Assembly (NCBI GenBank): GCA_014240165.1
Contig: JAAZXM010000025.1
Coordinates: 1 to 54,233 of the forward strand
DNA: 54,233 bases
Direction of reading: 5' to 3'
Source of the DNA: Myxococcales bacterium
Lineage (GTDB): Bacteria > Myxococcota_A > UBA9160 > UBA4427
Below the pieces are notes generated by a model, which saw nothing but the letters and a program-made list of their open reading frames with translations, was not told the origin of the DNA and did not search any database. Shown here in pieces: positions 27,182 to 35,803 of this stretch; positions within the stretch are counted from its first letter, which is position 1; every line of letters starts with the position of its first letter. The position numbers and the translations under genes are program-made.

Positions 27182-27799
27182 TCATCGGTGGCTGTCGCTC
27201 TGGAGGATGCCCCTGATCGCATTCGCCCAGGCACGCCGAGTCTGTAGGGGGCTGCGGTGGTAAGTCAGGCGAAACTGCTCCCACGACTCGACCGAGGTCA
27301 GCATGGCGATGAGCGACACCGCATCGTCCCCTTGGGCGAAGGTGAGCTCTCGCAGCTCGGGAGCAAAGTGTTCGCGCACCTGGTTGACCATGAGACCTCG
27401 TACGTCGTCGACCATCTTCGCCGCATCTTTATCCTGGAGCACGAGCGTGCGCTGAAGCCGAGCGAGCAGGCTTAGCTTCTCCCAGAGCGCGACGCGCAGA
27501 GCGACAAACGCTTCAACCCGCTCGTGCAGGGTCCCTTTGCCGATCTTCGTCAACTTCATAAGGGGAAAGCGCTCCAGCATCCGGGCGGCCGCATCGTGTC
27601 GTATGGCGTTGAGGCTCTCGAAATACCTGAAGAACGTGGCGACGGAGATACCCGCACGCTCCGCCACCTGGTTGGGTGTCGGCGGAAGATTTTCCTCGAG
27701 TACCAGGTCGATAAAGGCGTCGAGTGCAGCCACGCGCCGCCGGTTCGCTGCCGGTGTCCGCTGAGGGGCCCCGTGCGTACGCGCTGGGGATTCGGGCAT
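27182..27799 (-). CDS. TetR/AcrR family transcriptional regulator
   Basis: A 205-residue regulator. The N-terminal helix-turn-helix spans about 20-65 (PPTPNQVAERAGISVATFFRYF). The rest is an all-helical ligand-binding domain. Met at 27799 is chosen because GGAGG lies about 7 bases upstream on the minus strand; the frame extends to 27880 without support. It is divergent from the DsbD/ScsB-like gene, and a perfect 17-bp palindrome (27841-27857) lies in the gap, so it probably controls itself and the redox genes. Inducer unknown. Confidence 0.9.
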   Translation of the reverse strand: MPESPARTHGAPQRTPAANRRRVAALDAFIDLVLEENLPPTPNQVAERAGISVATFFRYFESLNAIRHDAAARMLERFPLMKLTKIGKGTLHERVEAFVALRVALWEKLSLLARLQRTLVLQDKDAAKMVDDVRGLMVNQVREHFAPELRELTFAQGDDAVSLIAMLTSVESWEQFRLTYHRSPLQTRRAWANAIRGILQSDSHR

Positions 27800-27840
27800 G
27801 GCTGAGCCTCCGATCTGAGAATTCTGCTCCCGGGCCGAAT

Positions 27841-27857
27841 TGAGAGTTACACTCTCA
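27841..27857. promoter_or_regulatory. Palindromic operator candidate for the adjacent TetR regulator
   Basis: TGAGAGT-TAC-ACTCTCA has perfect 7-bp arms and a 3-base spacer. It lies 42 bp upstream of the TetR start and 95 bp upstream of the divergent DsbD-like gene, a position from which one dimer could block both promoters. Size and symmetry fit TetR operators. Confidence 0.6.
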
Positions 27858-27951
27858 TTTGCTAGTGTCAAGCCAATCACGCAAGAGATAGGCTCGGGGG
27901 CGAAAGGCGCCGGGCCCGAATCCTGCGCGGCCCGATGAGAGGTTCGAAGCC

Positions 27952-30342
27952 ATGAACGGCAAACATCCCAGACGAACCGAGTGCCAACCGGGGCAGTCGA
28001 CTCGTAGAAGACCGCGCATCATGACGCGAGCGGCGTTGACCGGCATCGCATTTCTGCCGTGGTTGGCTCTGAGCACTCTTTCGGCGGAGCCCGACCCCGG
28101 CTCCCGCGGTGAGCATGTCCTCGGCCGGACCGAAAGTCGGGTCGCCGCCGAGTTGCTCGTCGACGCCAGTTCGGTCGCGCCGGGAGATCGCGTGCGGGTG
28201 GGCGTACTGATCGACCTCGACCCGGGTTGGCACATCTATTGGCGTCACTCCGGCGATTCAGGCTTGCCCACCAAACTCAGCTGGCGCGCGCCCGATGCCG
28301 AGATCGGGCCGACCCAGTGGCCGGCGCCAAAGGTTTTTCGCGAGCAAGAAGGCCTGCTCACAACTTTTGGCTACGAGAACGACGTCTTGCTCACCAGCGC
28401 CGCCGTCGTCTCGCGAGGCGCCCAGGAAAGGTGGCGCCTCGAAGTGGACGTCGACTTCGTCGCCTGCCTGCTCCAGTGCATTCCCGGACACATCCAACTC
28501 GCTCGGGAGATGCCCATTAGCGTTCGGGGTGCGCCGCCTCCGCCCGCAATCCGCGATCGATTCGATCTGGCCGAGTCGCGCTTGCCACGAACGGCCGAGT
28601 CGCTCGGCGTCGTCGTCGCGGCACGGGCCTCGCAGCCTTCAGCCGCTGCAGGAGACGATATCGAACTCGTGCTCGAGGTTATCTCGTGCGTGGGCCCAGA
28701 GTCCGACCCCAGCAGGGATTGCCGCCCCTGGACCCTCGACGCCAACTATGCCGACCAGGCATTCATCCCGGCGGCCGCTTCGAATCTGGGCCTCTCGGCC
28801 CTCGGCCTCTCGCACCCGCCCGCGACACCGACCGATGACGCGCGGGGTTTCTCTCTAGCCTTGGTCGCGCACGCCTTCGAAGATGAGCCGCAGATCGGCG
28901 GACAGCGGCTGCGCGGTGTCGTTCCGCTTGCAGGGCCCGGTGGCAGAGCGCACCTCGCGGTGGACGTGCCGGTTGTTCCCGTGGCGGAAGGAGCCGACCG
29001 GGCAGCATTTGAGGTGGTTGCCGCTCTGTCCTCGTCGCCCCGGGACGAAGGGCACGCAGGTGACGGCGGGCGGCCTGCCGGCGTTGGCGCTCCGTCCCTC
29101 GTCTGGGCGCTTGTGCTCGGACTGCTCGGTGGCCTGATCCTCAACCTCATGCCCTGTGTGCTTCCGGTGCTGGCGATCAAGGTCTTCGGCATTGCCGACC
29201 TCGCTCGCGCCGAGCGCAGTCATGTCGTGAAGCACGGTCTGGCCTACCTGTCGGGTGTGCTGGTCTCGATGGCGGCCCTCGCATCGGTCGTGATCGCGCT
29301 GCGTGCGGCCGGCACTGCTGTGGGCTGGGGCTTCCAACTCCAGAACCCCGTATTCCTCGCGGTGGTCTGCACGATCCTCGTCGTCTTTGCCATGAACCTC
29401 TTTGGTGCCTTCGATATCACGCTGCAGGCTTCCGGCCCCGCCCTTGGTTCTTCGACTCGCTCCGCCTCGCCGTCGCGCAGCTTCTTCGAGGGCACCCTGG
29501 CTGTCGCGCTCGCAACTCCGTGCACGGCACCCTTCCTCGGTACGGCCGTGGGCTTTGCGTTTGCGAGCTCGGGAGTCGTGATCTTCGCCGTGTTCACTTC
29601 GATCGGTGTCGGACTTGCCGCGCCCTACGTGCTCGTCACGCTCATCCCGGGCTGGGCGCGCTTTGTCCCGCGGCCGGGCGCCTGGATGCTCCGAATACGT
29701 GAAGTGCTGGGGTTCTCGCTACTGGCGACCGTTGTCTGGCTGGCCTGGGTCGCTGGGCGTGCTGTCGGCGCGGACGCCCAGGGGTTGCTGCTCGCTCATC
29801 TCGTCGCAATCGCATTTCTTGTCTGGATCTTCGGCACCGTACAGACTGCTGCGCGCCCCATCGCCACGCGGGTTGTCGCCGCGGCGACGGTTGCCCTCGC
29901 TGTGGTGTCGCTCTCTGCATTGCCGCTGTCACCGGCACCGAGGGCTACGTCCCTCGATGCGGCGCCTTCATCTGGCGGAATCAATTGGCGTCCCTTCGAC
30001 CCCTCGGCGATCGATCGCGAACGCGCCGCGGGGCGACCCGTTTTTGTCGATTTCACTGCTGACTGGTGCATCACGTGCAAGGTCAACGAAACCGTGGTGC
30101 TCGCTGATGAAGCCGTTCAGGAAGAGCTTGAGCGCTGGGAATACGCGACATTCAAGGCCGACTGGACTTTACGTGACGACGCAATCACCCATGAGCTTGC
30201 CGAGTGGGGCAGGGCGGGCGTGCCGATGTACCTTGTTTATCCCGCCGACCCCAGCAGGCCGCCCGAACTCCTGCCCGAGCTCCTGACCCTGAACGCGACG
30301 CTGAAAGCGCTTCGGGCCGCGGGTAGAGCGGGGGGGGCATGA
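27952..30342 (+). CDS. DsbD/ScsB-like thiol:disulfide interchange membrane protein
   Basis: A 796-residue three-part electron carrier. It has a signal peptide or first helix (about 24-45, ending SAEP). A periplasmic DsbD-alpha-like domain spans about 60-310, with Cys172 and Cys176 in ACLLQCIPG. An eight-helix core spans about 375-655, with Cys402 (LMPCVLP) and Cys524 (ATPCTAP), the buried electron-passing pair. A C-terminal thioredoxin domain has Cys706-x2-Cys709 (DWCITCK). The family moves electrons from cytoplasmic thioredoxin to periplasmic partners. GAGAGG precedes the ATG at 27952; 28021 is an alternative start giving a shorter signal sequence. The next gene, 136 bp on, is a membrane-anchored redoxin with an in-frame TGA, its likely partner. 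Confidence 0.9.
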   Translation: MNGKHPRRTECQPGQSTRRRPRIMTRAALTGIAFLPWLALSTLSAEPDPGSRGEHVLGRTESRVAAELLVDASSVAPGDRVRVGVLIDLDPGWHIYWRHSGDSGLPTKLSWRAPDAEIGPTQWPAPKVFREQEGLLTTFGYENDVLLTSAAVVSRGAQERWRLEVDVDFVACLLQCIPGHIQLAREMPISVRGAPPPPAIRDRFDLAESRLPRTAESLGVVVAARASQPSAAAGDDIELVLEVISCVGPESDPSRDCRPWTLDANYADQAFIPAAASNLGLSALGLSHPPATPTDDARGFSLALVAHAFEDEPQIGGQRLRGVVPLAGPGGRAHLAVDVPVVPVAEGADRAAFEVVAALSSSPRDEGHAGDGGRPAGVGAPSLVWALVLGLLGGLILNLMPCVLPVLAIKVFGIADLARAERSHVVKHGLAYLSGVLVSMAALASVVIALRAAGTAVGWGFQLQNPVFLAVVCTILVVFAMNLFGAFDITLQASGPALGSSTRSASPSRSFFEGTLAVALATPCTAPFLGTAVGFAFASSGVVIFAVFTSIGVGLAAPYVLVTLIPGWARFVPRPGAWMLRIREVLGFSLLATVVWLAWVAGRAVGADAQGLLLAHLVAIAFLVWIFGTVQTAARPIATRVVAAATVALAVVSLSALPLSPAPRATSLDAAPSSGGINWRPFDPSAIDRERAAGRPVFVDFTADWCITCKVNETVVLADEAVQEELERWEYATFKADWTLRDDAITHELAEWGRAGVPMYLVYPADPSRPPELLPELLTLNATLKALRAAGRAGGA

Positions 30343-30478
30343 GGCTGCCCCGAACGGTTCTGCTTGTGTCTCCTGGTCGGCTTGCCTTCGCATACGAGCG
30401 CACTACTCTGAAGCGCGTGGCAGCACCGCTCTCAAGCCCGGACCTTCGATCGGGTCAGGCAGCACCGGGAGATTCGCA

Positions 30479-31243
30479 ATGAAATTGTCGATGAACAGAG
30501 GAACCCAACTCGGCCTGCTCGCGTTCGTCGTAGCCTTCGGCTGCACGAGGGTCTGGTTCTACCAGGCCGAGAACGTGGCCCTTCCCGAGAATAGGATGCT
30601 TTTCCTCGCCGTCTGGCTCAGCGCCGTGGCACTGGGTATCGCGGCGTTCGTGAAAAAGGCCGGGTGGCTCGGTCGTATCCCCGCGCTGCTGGCGATTGTC
30701 ATGGGACTCTTTTTCCCCTTTACCGTGAGCATCAGCGAACAGGTTCTGCCACCGGATGCCATTCGGGTGGGCGAGACGATTCCGAGCTTCAGCGCGCCGG
30801 ACGATAGCGGCCAAGTTTTCGATTCGGCGCGGCTGCGCGGCAACCCCGTGCTTATCAAATTCTTCCGCGCCCACTGGTGACCCTATTGTGTCGCCGAGTT
30901 GCGGCGATGGGAAGAACTTCGAGACGAGTTCGATAAGCGCGGCGTTCAGGTGCTCACCGTCAGCACCGATTACCCCGAAGAGATCCGCACGGGTCGGCGC
31001 GTTCACGGACTGCAAGCGACCATGCTCTCCGACCGAACACTCGCCGTGACGGATGCGTTCGGGTTGCGAAACCAGGGGGCCCATTCGGGTAATCCCCGGG
31101 ATGAAATCGAAGCCTTGCCGGTGCCGGCTTCGCTGTTGGTGGACGCGGGCGGCAAGGTGTTGTGGGTGGATGTCTCGGAAAATTATCAGCGGCGCTCGGG
31201 CCCCGAGGTGGTGCTGGCTGCGCTGCAGGCTCATCTCGATTGA
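30479..31243 (+). CDS. Membrane-anchored redoxin, predicted selenoprotein (UPYC motif read through in-frame TGA)
   Basis: A 254-residue protein if the TGA at 30878-30880 is read as selenocysteine. Three hydrophobic segments (about 11-27, 41-60, 68-86), with positive charges at the N-terminus and in the 2/3 loop (KKAGWLGR), put the following domain in the periplasm. The AhpC/TSA-like redoxin domain starts VGETIPSFSAPDDSGQVFD. It runs through FFRAHW-U134-PY-C137-VAELRRWEEL to VLTVSTDYPEEI, ATMLSDRTLAVTDAFGL and PASLLVDAGGKVLWVD, all in one frame on both sides of the TGA. Cys-containing relatives have CPYC at this place. If the TGA were a stop, the product would end just before its catalytic motif. 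A SECIS-like hairpin follows. GGGAG precedes the ATG. It lies downstream of the DsbD/ScsB-like gene, probably in the same operon. Confidence 0.88.
30878..30911 (+). promoter_or_regulatory. Bacterial SECIS-like element at the in-frame TGA
   Basis: After TGA (30878-30880) come 10 bases, then TCGCCG-AGTTG-CGGCGA (30891-30907): a perfect 6-bp stem with a 5-base loop containing G-U. Two G-U wobble pairs can extend it, and CCC (30881-30883) can pair with GGG (30909-30911). A stem about 11 bases after the UGA with GU in the loop is the known arrangement for SelB binding in bacteria. Confidence 0.7.
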
Positions 31244-31329
31244 GCCACGACCGCACGGAGCCAGCCTCGAACGCGACTTAGAAGCCATTTAGACCTACCC
31301 ACGTTCGATCAAGAAAAGAGACAGGCCTC

Positions 31330-31788
31330 ATGAATCTGTTGGAGCAAGAAGGACTTCGCTGGAAGCATTTTGCGGGCGAAGCGCAATTCGATCATCCGAT
31401 CAGCTATTGGGGCGCAGTCCTCGACGCACGCGAAGATGGGCACGTCGACCTTCTATACCGATGGGATCCGCATAGCGCCTGCCACCTGCACCGACACACG
31501 GCGGCGATTTCGTCGCTCGTGCTTGAGGGCGAGCTCACGGTGATCGATATCGATCTCGAGACCGGCAAGGAGACCGGCCGCGTCGTGAAGCCCGCCGGCA
31601 CCTGGGTCCACAAGGCGCCGGGGGATGTTCACATTGAGATCGGTGGTCCAGAAGGCGCGCTCGTGCTCTTCAATCTCTATGCGCCAAGCGGGAGCCTCGT
31701 CGAGGGATTGGCGAAGGACGGCCGCGTGCTCGATCACCAGACCATGGAACCGATCCTGAAGAGCAAGGCGCGCCGCGAGGCGACCTGA
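31330..31788 (+). CDS. Cupin-domain protein
   Basis: A 152-residue single-domain cupin. Cupin motif 1 is visible as CHLHRHTAAISSLVLEGELTVID (about 51-73) and motif 2 as PGDVHIEIGGPEGALVLFNLY (about 101-121). His53, His55 and His103 are candidate metal ligands. ChrR-like or DUF4437-type cupins are the closest pattern, but no specific reaction can be assigned. It lies 86 bp after the selenoredoxin on the same strand, with a clear gap, so co-transcription is possible but not certain. Confidence 0.82.
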   Translation: MNLLEQEGLRWKHFAGEAQFDHPISYWGAVLDAREDGHVDLLYRWDPHSACHLHRHTAAISSLVLEGELTVIDIDLETGKETGRVVKPAGTWVHKAPGDVHIEIGGPEGALVLFNLYAPSGSLVEGLAKDGRVLDHQTMEPILKSKARREAT

Positions 31789-32178
31789 TCGAGCTGGGCC
31801 GCCTGCGCGGCCAAGCCGGATGCGCGAGGCGGCGCGTTCAACGGGCGCGCTCGACGGCTGACGATTCAGCGCGCGGTTGGGACCCCCTCGCCGAGGGGCT
31901 TTGCATCCCGCAGTGTGTTGCGAATTGCCAGGAGGAAGTGGACCAATGAGCGGAACGTCATGATCGCGATGAGGATCTAGAAGAAGTAGAGCGGGACGCG
32001 GCCACCTCGGTAGTCGTTATTTGCGGCGCTCGGGAGCAGAGCGTCGACGGTAGTCGTGGGCGGGCCTCGTTGTATTGGCTTTGTAGGGTACGAAAACATT
32101 CAGGTATTCGGGCATGGGGTCACGTGTCTGCCCACGCCCTTGACGAGCAACCTCGTTTGCCATAATGGTTTATACGTA
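31789..32178. other. Gap with a possible degraded membrane-protein remnant on the minus strand
   Basis: No intact gene. On the minus strand, about 32011 down to 31865, one frame reads GRVPLYFF, an amber codon, then ILIAIMTFRSLVHFLLAIRNTLRD and ends TAR. That is a hydrophobic, membrane-like segment with an internal stop and no start. On the plus strand AGGAGG at 31930 is followed by only a five-codon frame. The identity of the remnant is unknown. Confidence 0.35.
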
Positions 32179-32526
32179 ATGTCGAAACGTGTATTCAGAT
32201 TGAGCCCCATTTTGGGTTGGACCCTAATACTGGCCTTCTTGGTCAGTACGATGGCGTCGAGCCACCACACCCATATTGGCGCACATCCTGACAGTACCTC
32301 TTGGCAAGCTGCCGAGATCGCGACCGATCTCTTCCTGGCCGAGTCCGACCAGTGCAGCTTTTGCCAGGCAAATCGCCGACTGGACCCGGAAACACAAGCG
32401 GGTGAGCCGGCACACTGGTCTCCCTCCCTCGCTTTTTTGTGCTTTTCCTGGGATACCCAGAACGATGCGATCGACTCGGGCCTGCTGGGCTCCAGTCGTT
32501 CACGCGCTCCGCCCGCGCAAGCCTGA
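32179..32526 (+). CDS. Small secreted His/Cys-containing protein upstream of TonB receptor
   Basis: A 115-residue protein. Residues 1-32 form a signal peptide or anchor (RLSPILGWTLILAFLVSTMASS). Immediately after it is a His cluster (HHTHIGAH) and later CSFC in ESDQCSFCQANRR. Together these suggest a periplasmic metal-binding protein. Small secreted proteins with His clusters and CxxC often precede zinc- or copper-linked TonB receptors, and the next gene is ZnuD-like. No good ribosome site precedes ATG 32179, and the downstream end is Ser/Arg rich, so start and extent are less sure. Confidence 0.6.
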   Translation: MSKRVFRLSPILGWTLILAFLVSTMASSHHTHIGAHPDSTSWQAAEIATDLFLAESDQCSFCQANRRLDPETQAGEPAHWSPSLAFLCFSWDTQNDAIDSGLLGSSRSRAPPAQA

Positions 32527-32690
32527 ACCTTGCCGAGTCTTCCCGCCTGAAACCGGAAGACCTTCGTTGGACGGAAGCAGCCAAGCCCGATTCGCGCGCG
32601 CGTGAGTACGGGACTGGCTACGCAGCATTCTTTTGGCTTTAGAAAACCGGATAAGTTCAGTGAATACCAAGCGTCCGGTATGGAGCACCG

Positions 32691-34871
32691 ATGGTCAACT
32701 TGCGACGGCTCACGAGTCCCAATGCGTCTCATGGTCGTACAATTTTCCTACTCTGTAGAAATGTCATTCTCCTCGGCCTGATCGAGTTGGCGTCCTTTGC
32801 CGCTCTCTCTCTCGCAGAATCGCCGGTTCAGCGCACAGACAATGAACCGAAAACGCCAGCCTATGCAGAAAGTTCACATAAAGAGGCTCCCGCCTCAGCC
32901 AATTATGATGAGTTGGTCATCACAGGGGTCACCCAACCGCGCACCCGATTTGATGTGATTCAGTCAACCAGTGTCCTTTCCCAGGAGACGCTTCAGGTCG
33001 CAATCATGCCCACGCTCGGCGAGACGCTTTCCGAGCTTCCCGGGATTTCCTCGACTTATTTCGGACCGGGAGCGAGCCGGCCGGTGATTCGGGGCTTGGA
33101 CGGTCCCCGGGTTCGGGTGCTCTTGAATGGCCTGGGCTCCCTGGATGCCTCGGTGGCCAGCCCGGATCACGCGGTGGGCACGGAGGGCCTTCTCACGAAC
33201 CGCATCGAAGTCATCCGAGGGGCCGGTACCCTGCTCTATGGGAGTTCCGCCATCGGCGGTGTCATCAACGTGGACGACGGCCGGATTCCACTCGAATTGC
33301 CCAACGGGCCCATCGAGGGTGAAGTACGCGCGCTCTACAACTCAGCCGCCAGCGATAAGGGCGGCAGCCTGGGTCTGACGACCGGGACCGGGCCGTTTGC
33401 ACTCCGTGCGTCGGGCGCTTTCGCCCAGAGCAACGACCTCTCCATACCGGGTTACGCTGTTTCGGACGCACTGGCGGCCGAGCAGCCGGGCATCGAACGT
33501 GGGCCGTTTGGCGTCGGGCTTTCAACCCAAACCGATCGCCTGGCGGGAACGGTGGGCGGGGCCTGGGTCTCGGGCGAGAACCGGCTGGGCCTGTCCTATG
33601 GGGTGATCGACAGCAACTACGGCTCACCGGCCGAGCCCGGCGAGCCCATCGAAATCGACCTCCACCAGGAGAGGGTCGATGCACAGGGCCAATGGTCCGA
33701 ACCCGTGCCCTACCTGGAAAAGGCCGAATTCAAATACGGCTACTCGGATTATGGCCATGACGAGATCGAGGGAGGCACCGAACTCGCAAGCCGCGTAACG
33801 AGCCACGCACACGAAGTCCGAGTTTATTTTTTCCATGACCCGATCGGATCCGTGAACGGACGCTTCGGGGTCCAACTGCTTCATCGCGATTTCGACGTCG
33901 AGGGCGAAGAGGCTTTCGTTCCGCCCAGCACCACAGAGAACTGGGGGTTTTTCATCCTCGAAGAATACGAGAGGGGGCCGATACGCCTTGAATTGGGCGC
34001 AAGGGCCGAACATCAGTCGATCGAAAGCGATGCCCAAAATTTCGCCCGCGACTTCAACGCTTTCAGCTTTTCTTTGGGGGCATCCTATTCCTTTCTGGAT
34101 GGGTGGATGACCGGGATGAGTCTTTCGCGCACCGAGCGTCCTCCCGCCGCTGAGGAATTGCTCTCCAATGGGGCGCATCTGGCAACAGGTGGCTTCGATG
34201 TCGGTAATCCCGATTTGAGGATGGAATCGGGCGTGATGGTCGAGGGCACCGTCAAGCGCCAGGTAGGGCGTTGGACGGGAGCGCTCAATCTTTATTGGTC
34301 AGGATTTTCTGATTTCATCTACCAGGCGAATGGCGAATATTGCGATGCCGACGAGGATGCTCAGGGCGCACCCATCTGCGTTCCGAACCCAGCCGGGGGG
34401 GAGCTTCAGTATCGGCAATTCGTTCAACACGATGTCAACTTCTGGGGAGGAGAGGTTCTTGGGAGCTATCGATTCTACGAATCGGAGCACTACACGGGAA
34501 ACCTTGATCTCGCGTTCGATTGGACCCGTGCCGAACTCGCCAACGGTTCAGGCGGAACGATCCCCAGGATTCCGCCACACCGCCTGAAGTTCGGGTTGGA
34601 AGGGAAAAGCCGGTATGCTGATCTCAGGGGCGAACTCTGGTGGGTTGGTGCCCAGGACCGCGTTGCGGCGAACGAACTTCCCACGGATTCCTATTTGATG
34701 CTCAACTTGATACTCACGGCTCACCCCTTTCCCAACCAGCGCAATGTTACGCTTGTCGCACAGGGTCGGAACCTTCTCGACGAGGAGGCCCGGGTTCACA
34801 GCTCGTTCTTGAAGGACAAGCTCCCACTCGGTGGGCGGGAAGCACGCCTGAATATCAACGTTGCCTTCTGA
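32691..34871 (+). CDS. TonB-dependent outer-membrane receptor, ZnuD-like
   Basis: A 726-residue receptor. A signal sequence lies within 1-43, then a TonB-box-like ELVITGV near 74. The plug domain (about 85-205) carries SRPVIRGLDGPRVRVLLNGLG, SPDHAVGTEGLLTNRIEVIRG and GTLLYGSSAIGGVINV. The barrel occupies the remainder and ends in a C-terminal Phe. The SPDHAVG...EVIRG...LLYGSSAIGG sequence is characteristic of the ZnuD (zinc/haem) branch. The preceding small His/Cys protein supports a metal role. GGAG is 6 bases before the ATG. Zur control is plausible, but I see no convincing Zur box. Confidence 0.88.
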   Translation: MVNLRRLTSPNASHGRTIFLLCRNVILLGLIELASFAALSLAESPVQRTDNEPKTPAYAESSHKEAPASANYDELVITGVTQPRTRFDVIQSTSVLSQETLQVAIMPTLGETLSELPGISSTYFGPGASRPVIRGLDGPRVRVLLNGLGSLDASVASPDHAVGTEGLLTNRIEVIRGAGTLLYGSSAIGGVINVDDGRIPLELPNGPIEGEVRALYNSAASDKGGSLGLTTGTGPFALRASGAFAQSNDLSIPGYAVSDALAAEQPGIERGPFGVGLSTQTDRLAGTVGGAWVSGENRLGLSYGVIDSNYGSPAEPGEPIEIDLHQERVDAQGQWSEPVPYLEKAEFKYGYSDYGHDEIEGGTELASRVTSHAHEVRVYFFHDPIGSVNGRFGVQLLHRDFDVEGEEAFVPPSTTENWGFFILEEYERGPIRLELGARAEHQSIESDAQNFARDFNAFSFSLGASYSFLDGWMTGMSLSRTERPPAAEELLSNGAHLATGGFDVGNPDLRMESGVMVEGTVKRQVGRWTGALNLYWSGFSDFIYQANGEYCDADEDAQGAPICVPNPAGGELQYRQFVQHDVNFWGGEVLGSYRFYESEHYTGNLDLAFDWTRAELANGSGGTIPRIPPHRLKFGLEGKSRYADLRGELWWVGAQDRVAANELPTDSYLMLNLILTAHPFPNQRNVTLVAQGRNLLDEEARVHSSFLKDKLPLGGREARLNINVAF

Positions 34872-34956
34872 GCGCGCACGGGCAAGGCGTTTCCGGCTCG
34901 CCCGTGGCGGCGGCTCCTGCCGGAAACATGCAGGGAAAGAGTGAGGGGAGAACAAA

Positions 34957-35598
34957 GTGGGGCAGAAACGAACGCTGGTGATCGGGGCGCACGGAAAGAT
35001 CGGCCAACTTTTCTGTGAGCGGGCACAGCGCAGCGAACTCAGCATTTGCGCCATGGTGCGAAGTGCGGAGCAGCGGGAGTATTTCGAGCGCCTTGGCACG
35101 CCTTGCGTGATGGGGGATCTCGAGGCGGATTTTGCCCATGCTTTGGACGACTGCACGGATGTCGTGTTTACAGCGGGCTCGGGTGGGCATACGGGCGCTG
35201 AAAAGACGATCCTGGTCGATCTCTACGGCGCCCTGCGCAGCATCGAAGCCGCAGAGGAGAGGGGGATCGAACACTTTGTCATGGTGAGCGCTCTGCGCTG
35301 CGAAGCCCCCTTGTCGGCTCCCCCCGGCCTGCGCCACTACATGGTGGCCAAGAAACTCGCTGATGAACACCTTATGGCAAGCCCCCTTCCCCACACGATT
35401 TTGCGCCCTGGGCTTCTCAGCGATGAAGCCCCGAGTGGCATGGTGTGCACGGATCCAGGACGCGCCACGACCCGATCTATTTCCCGGGCCAATGTTGCGC
35501 ATTGTATCCTGACTGCTCTGGAAAGCGGGGGGGGCAATGGACGTACGATCGACCTGTTGGACGGTGCTACGCCGATCACGGAGGTTTTTCACGCCTAG
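34957..35598 (+). CDS. NAD(P)-binding SDR-like (NmrA/atypical) protein
   Basis: A 213-residue atypical SDR. The N-terminal dinucleotide motif is VIGAHGKIGQLF (about 6-17), followed by DCTDVVFTAGSGGHTGAEKT (65-84) and HYMVAKKLADEHLMAS (near 125), where Tyr and Lys sit in a YxxxK-like arrangement (YMVAKK). The GTG start at 34957 has GGGGAG about 8 bases upstream. Such proteins reduce small carbonyls or act as redox sensors. It has no apparent partner; the 205-bp gap downstream holds no gene I can support. Confidence 0.85.
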   Translation: MGQKRTLVIGAHGKIGQLFCERAQRSELSICAMVRSAEQREYFERLGTPCVMGDLEADFAHALDDCTDVVFTAGSGGHTGAEKTILVDLYGALRSIEAAEERGIEHFVMVSALRCEAPLSAPPGLRHYMVAKKLADEHLMASPLPHTILRPGLLSDEAPSGMVCTDPGRATTRSISRANVAHCILTALESGGGNGRTIDLLDGATPITEVFHA

Positions 35599-35803
35599 CG
35601 CTCGGGGACCGACGACACCGAGGGGCAGCCAATGAGGTTCTGCTCGACCGCAACAGCATGGCCTTCGGCCTGAATTCCTCGTAGGGCTTGGCCCAATACC
35701 CAGGCGCTGCCCTCCGCACGTGGGGCCGCATCGCGGTGCGTCGGCGGCTTCCCTCACGGTGAAACTGTCTCAATTGAGTCCTTTCAGTGGGTGTTTTTGA
35801 ACG

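Noticed and set aside
32161..32180. CCATAATGG considered as a Zur or other metal-regulator box
   Set aside because: Only 4-bp arms and no match to a full Zur consensus; too weak to list.
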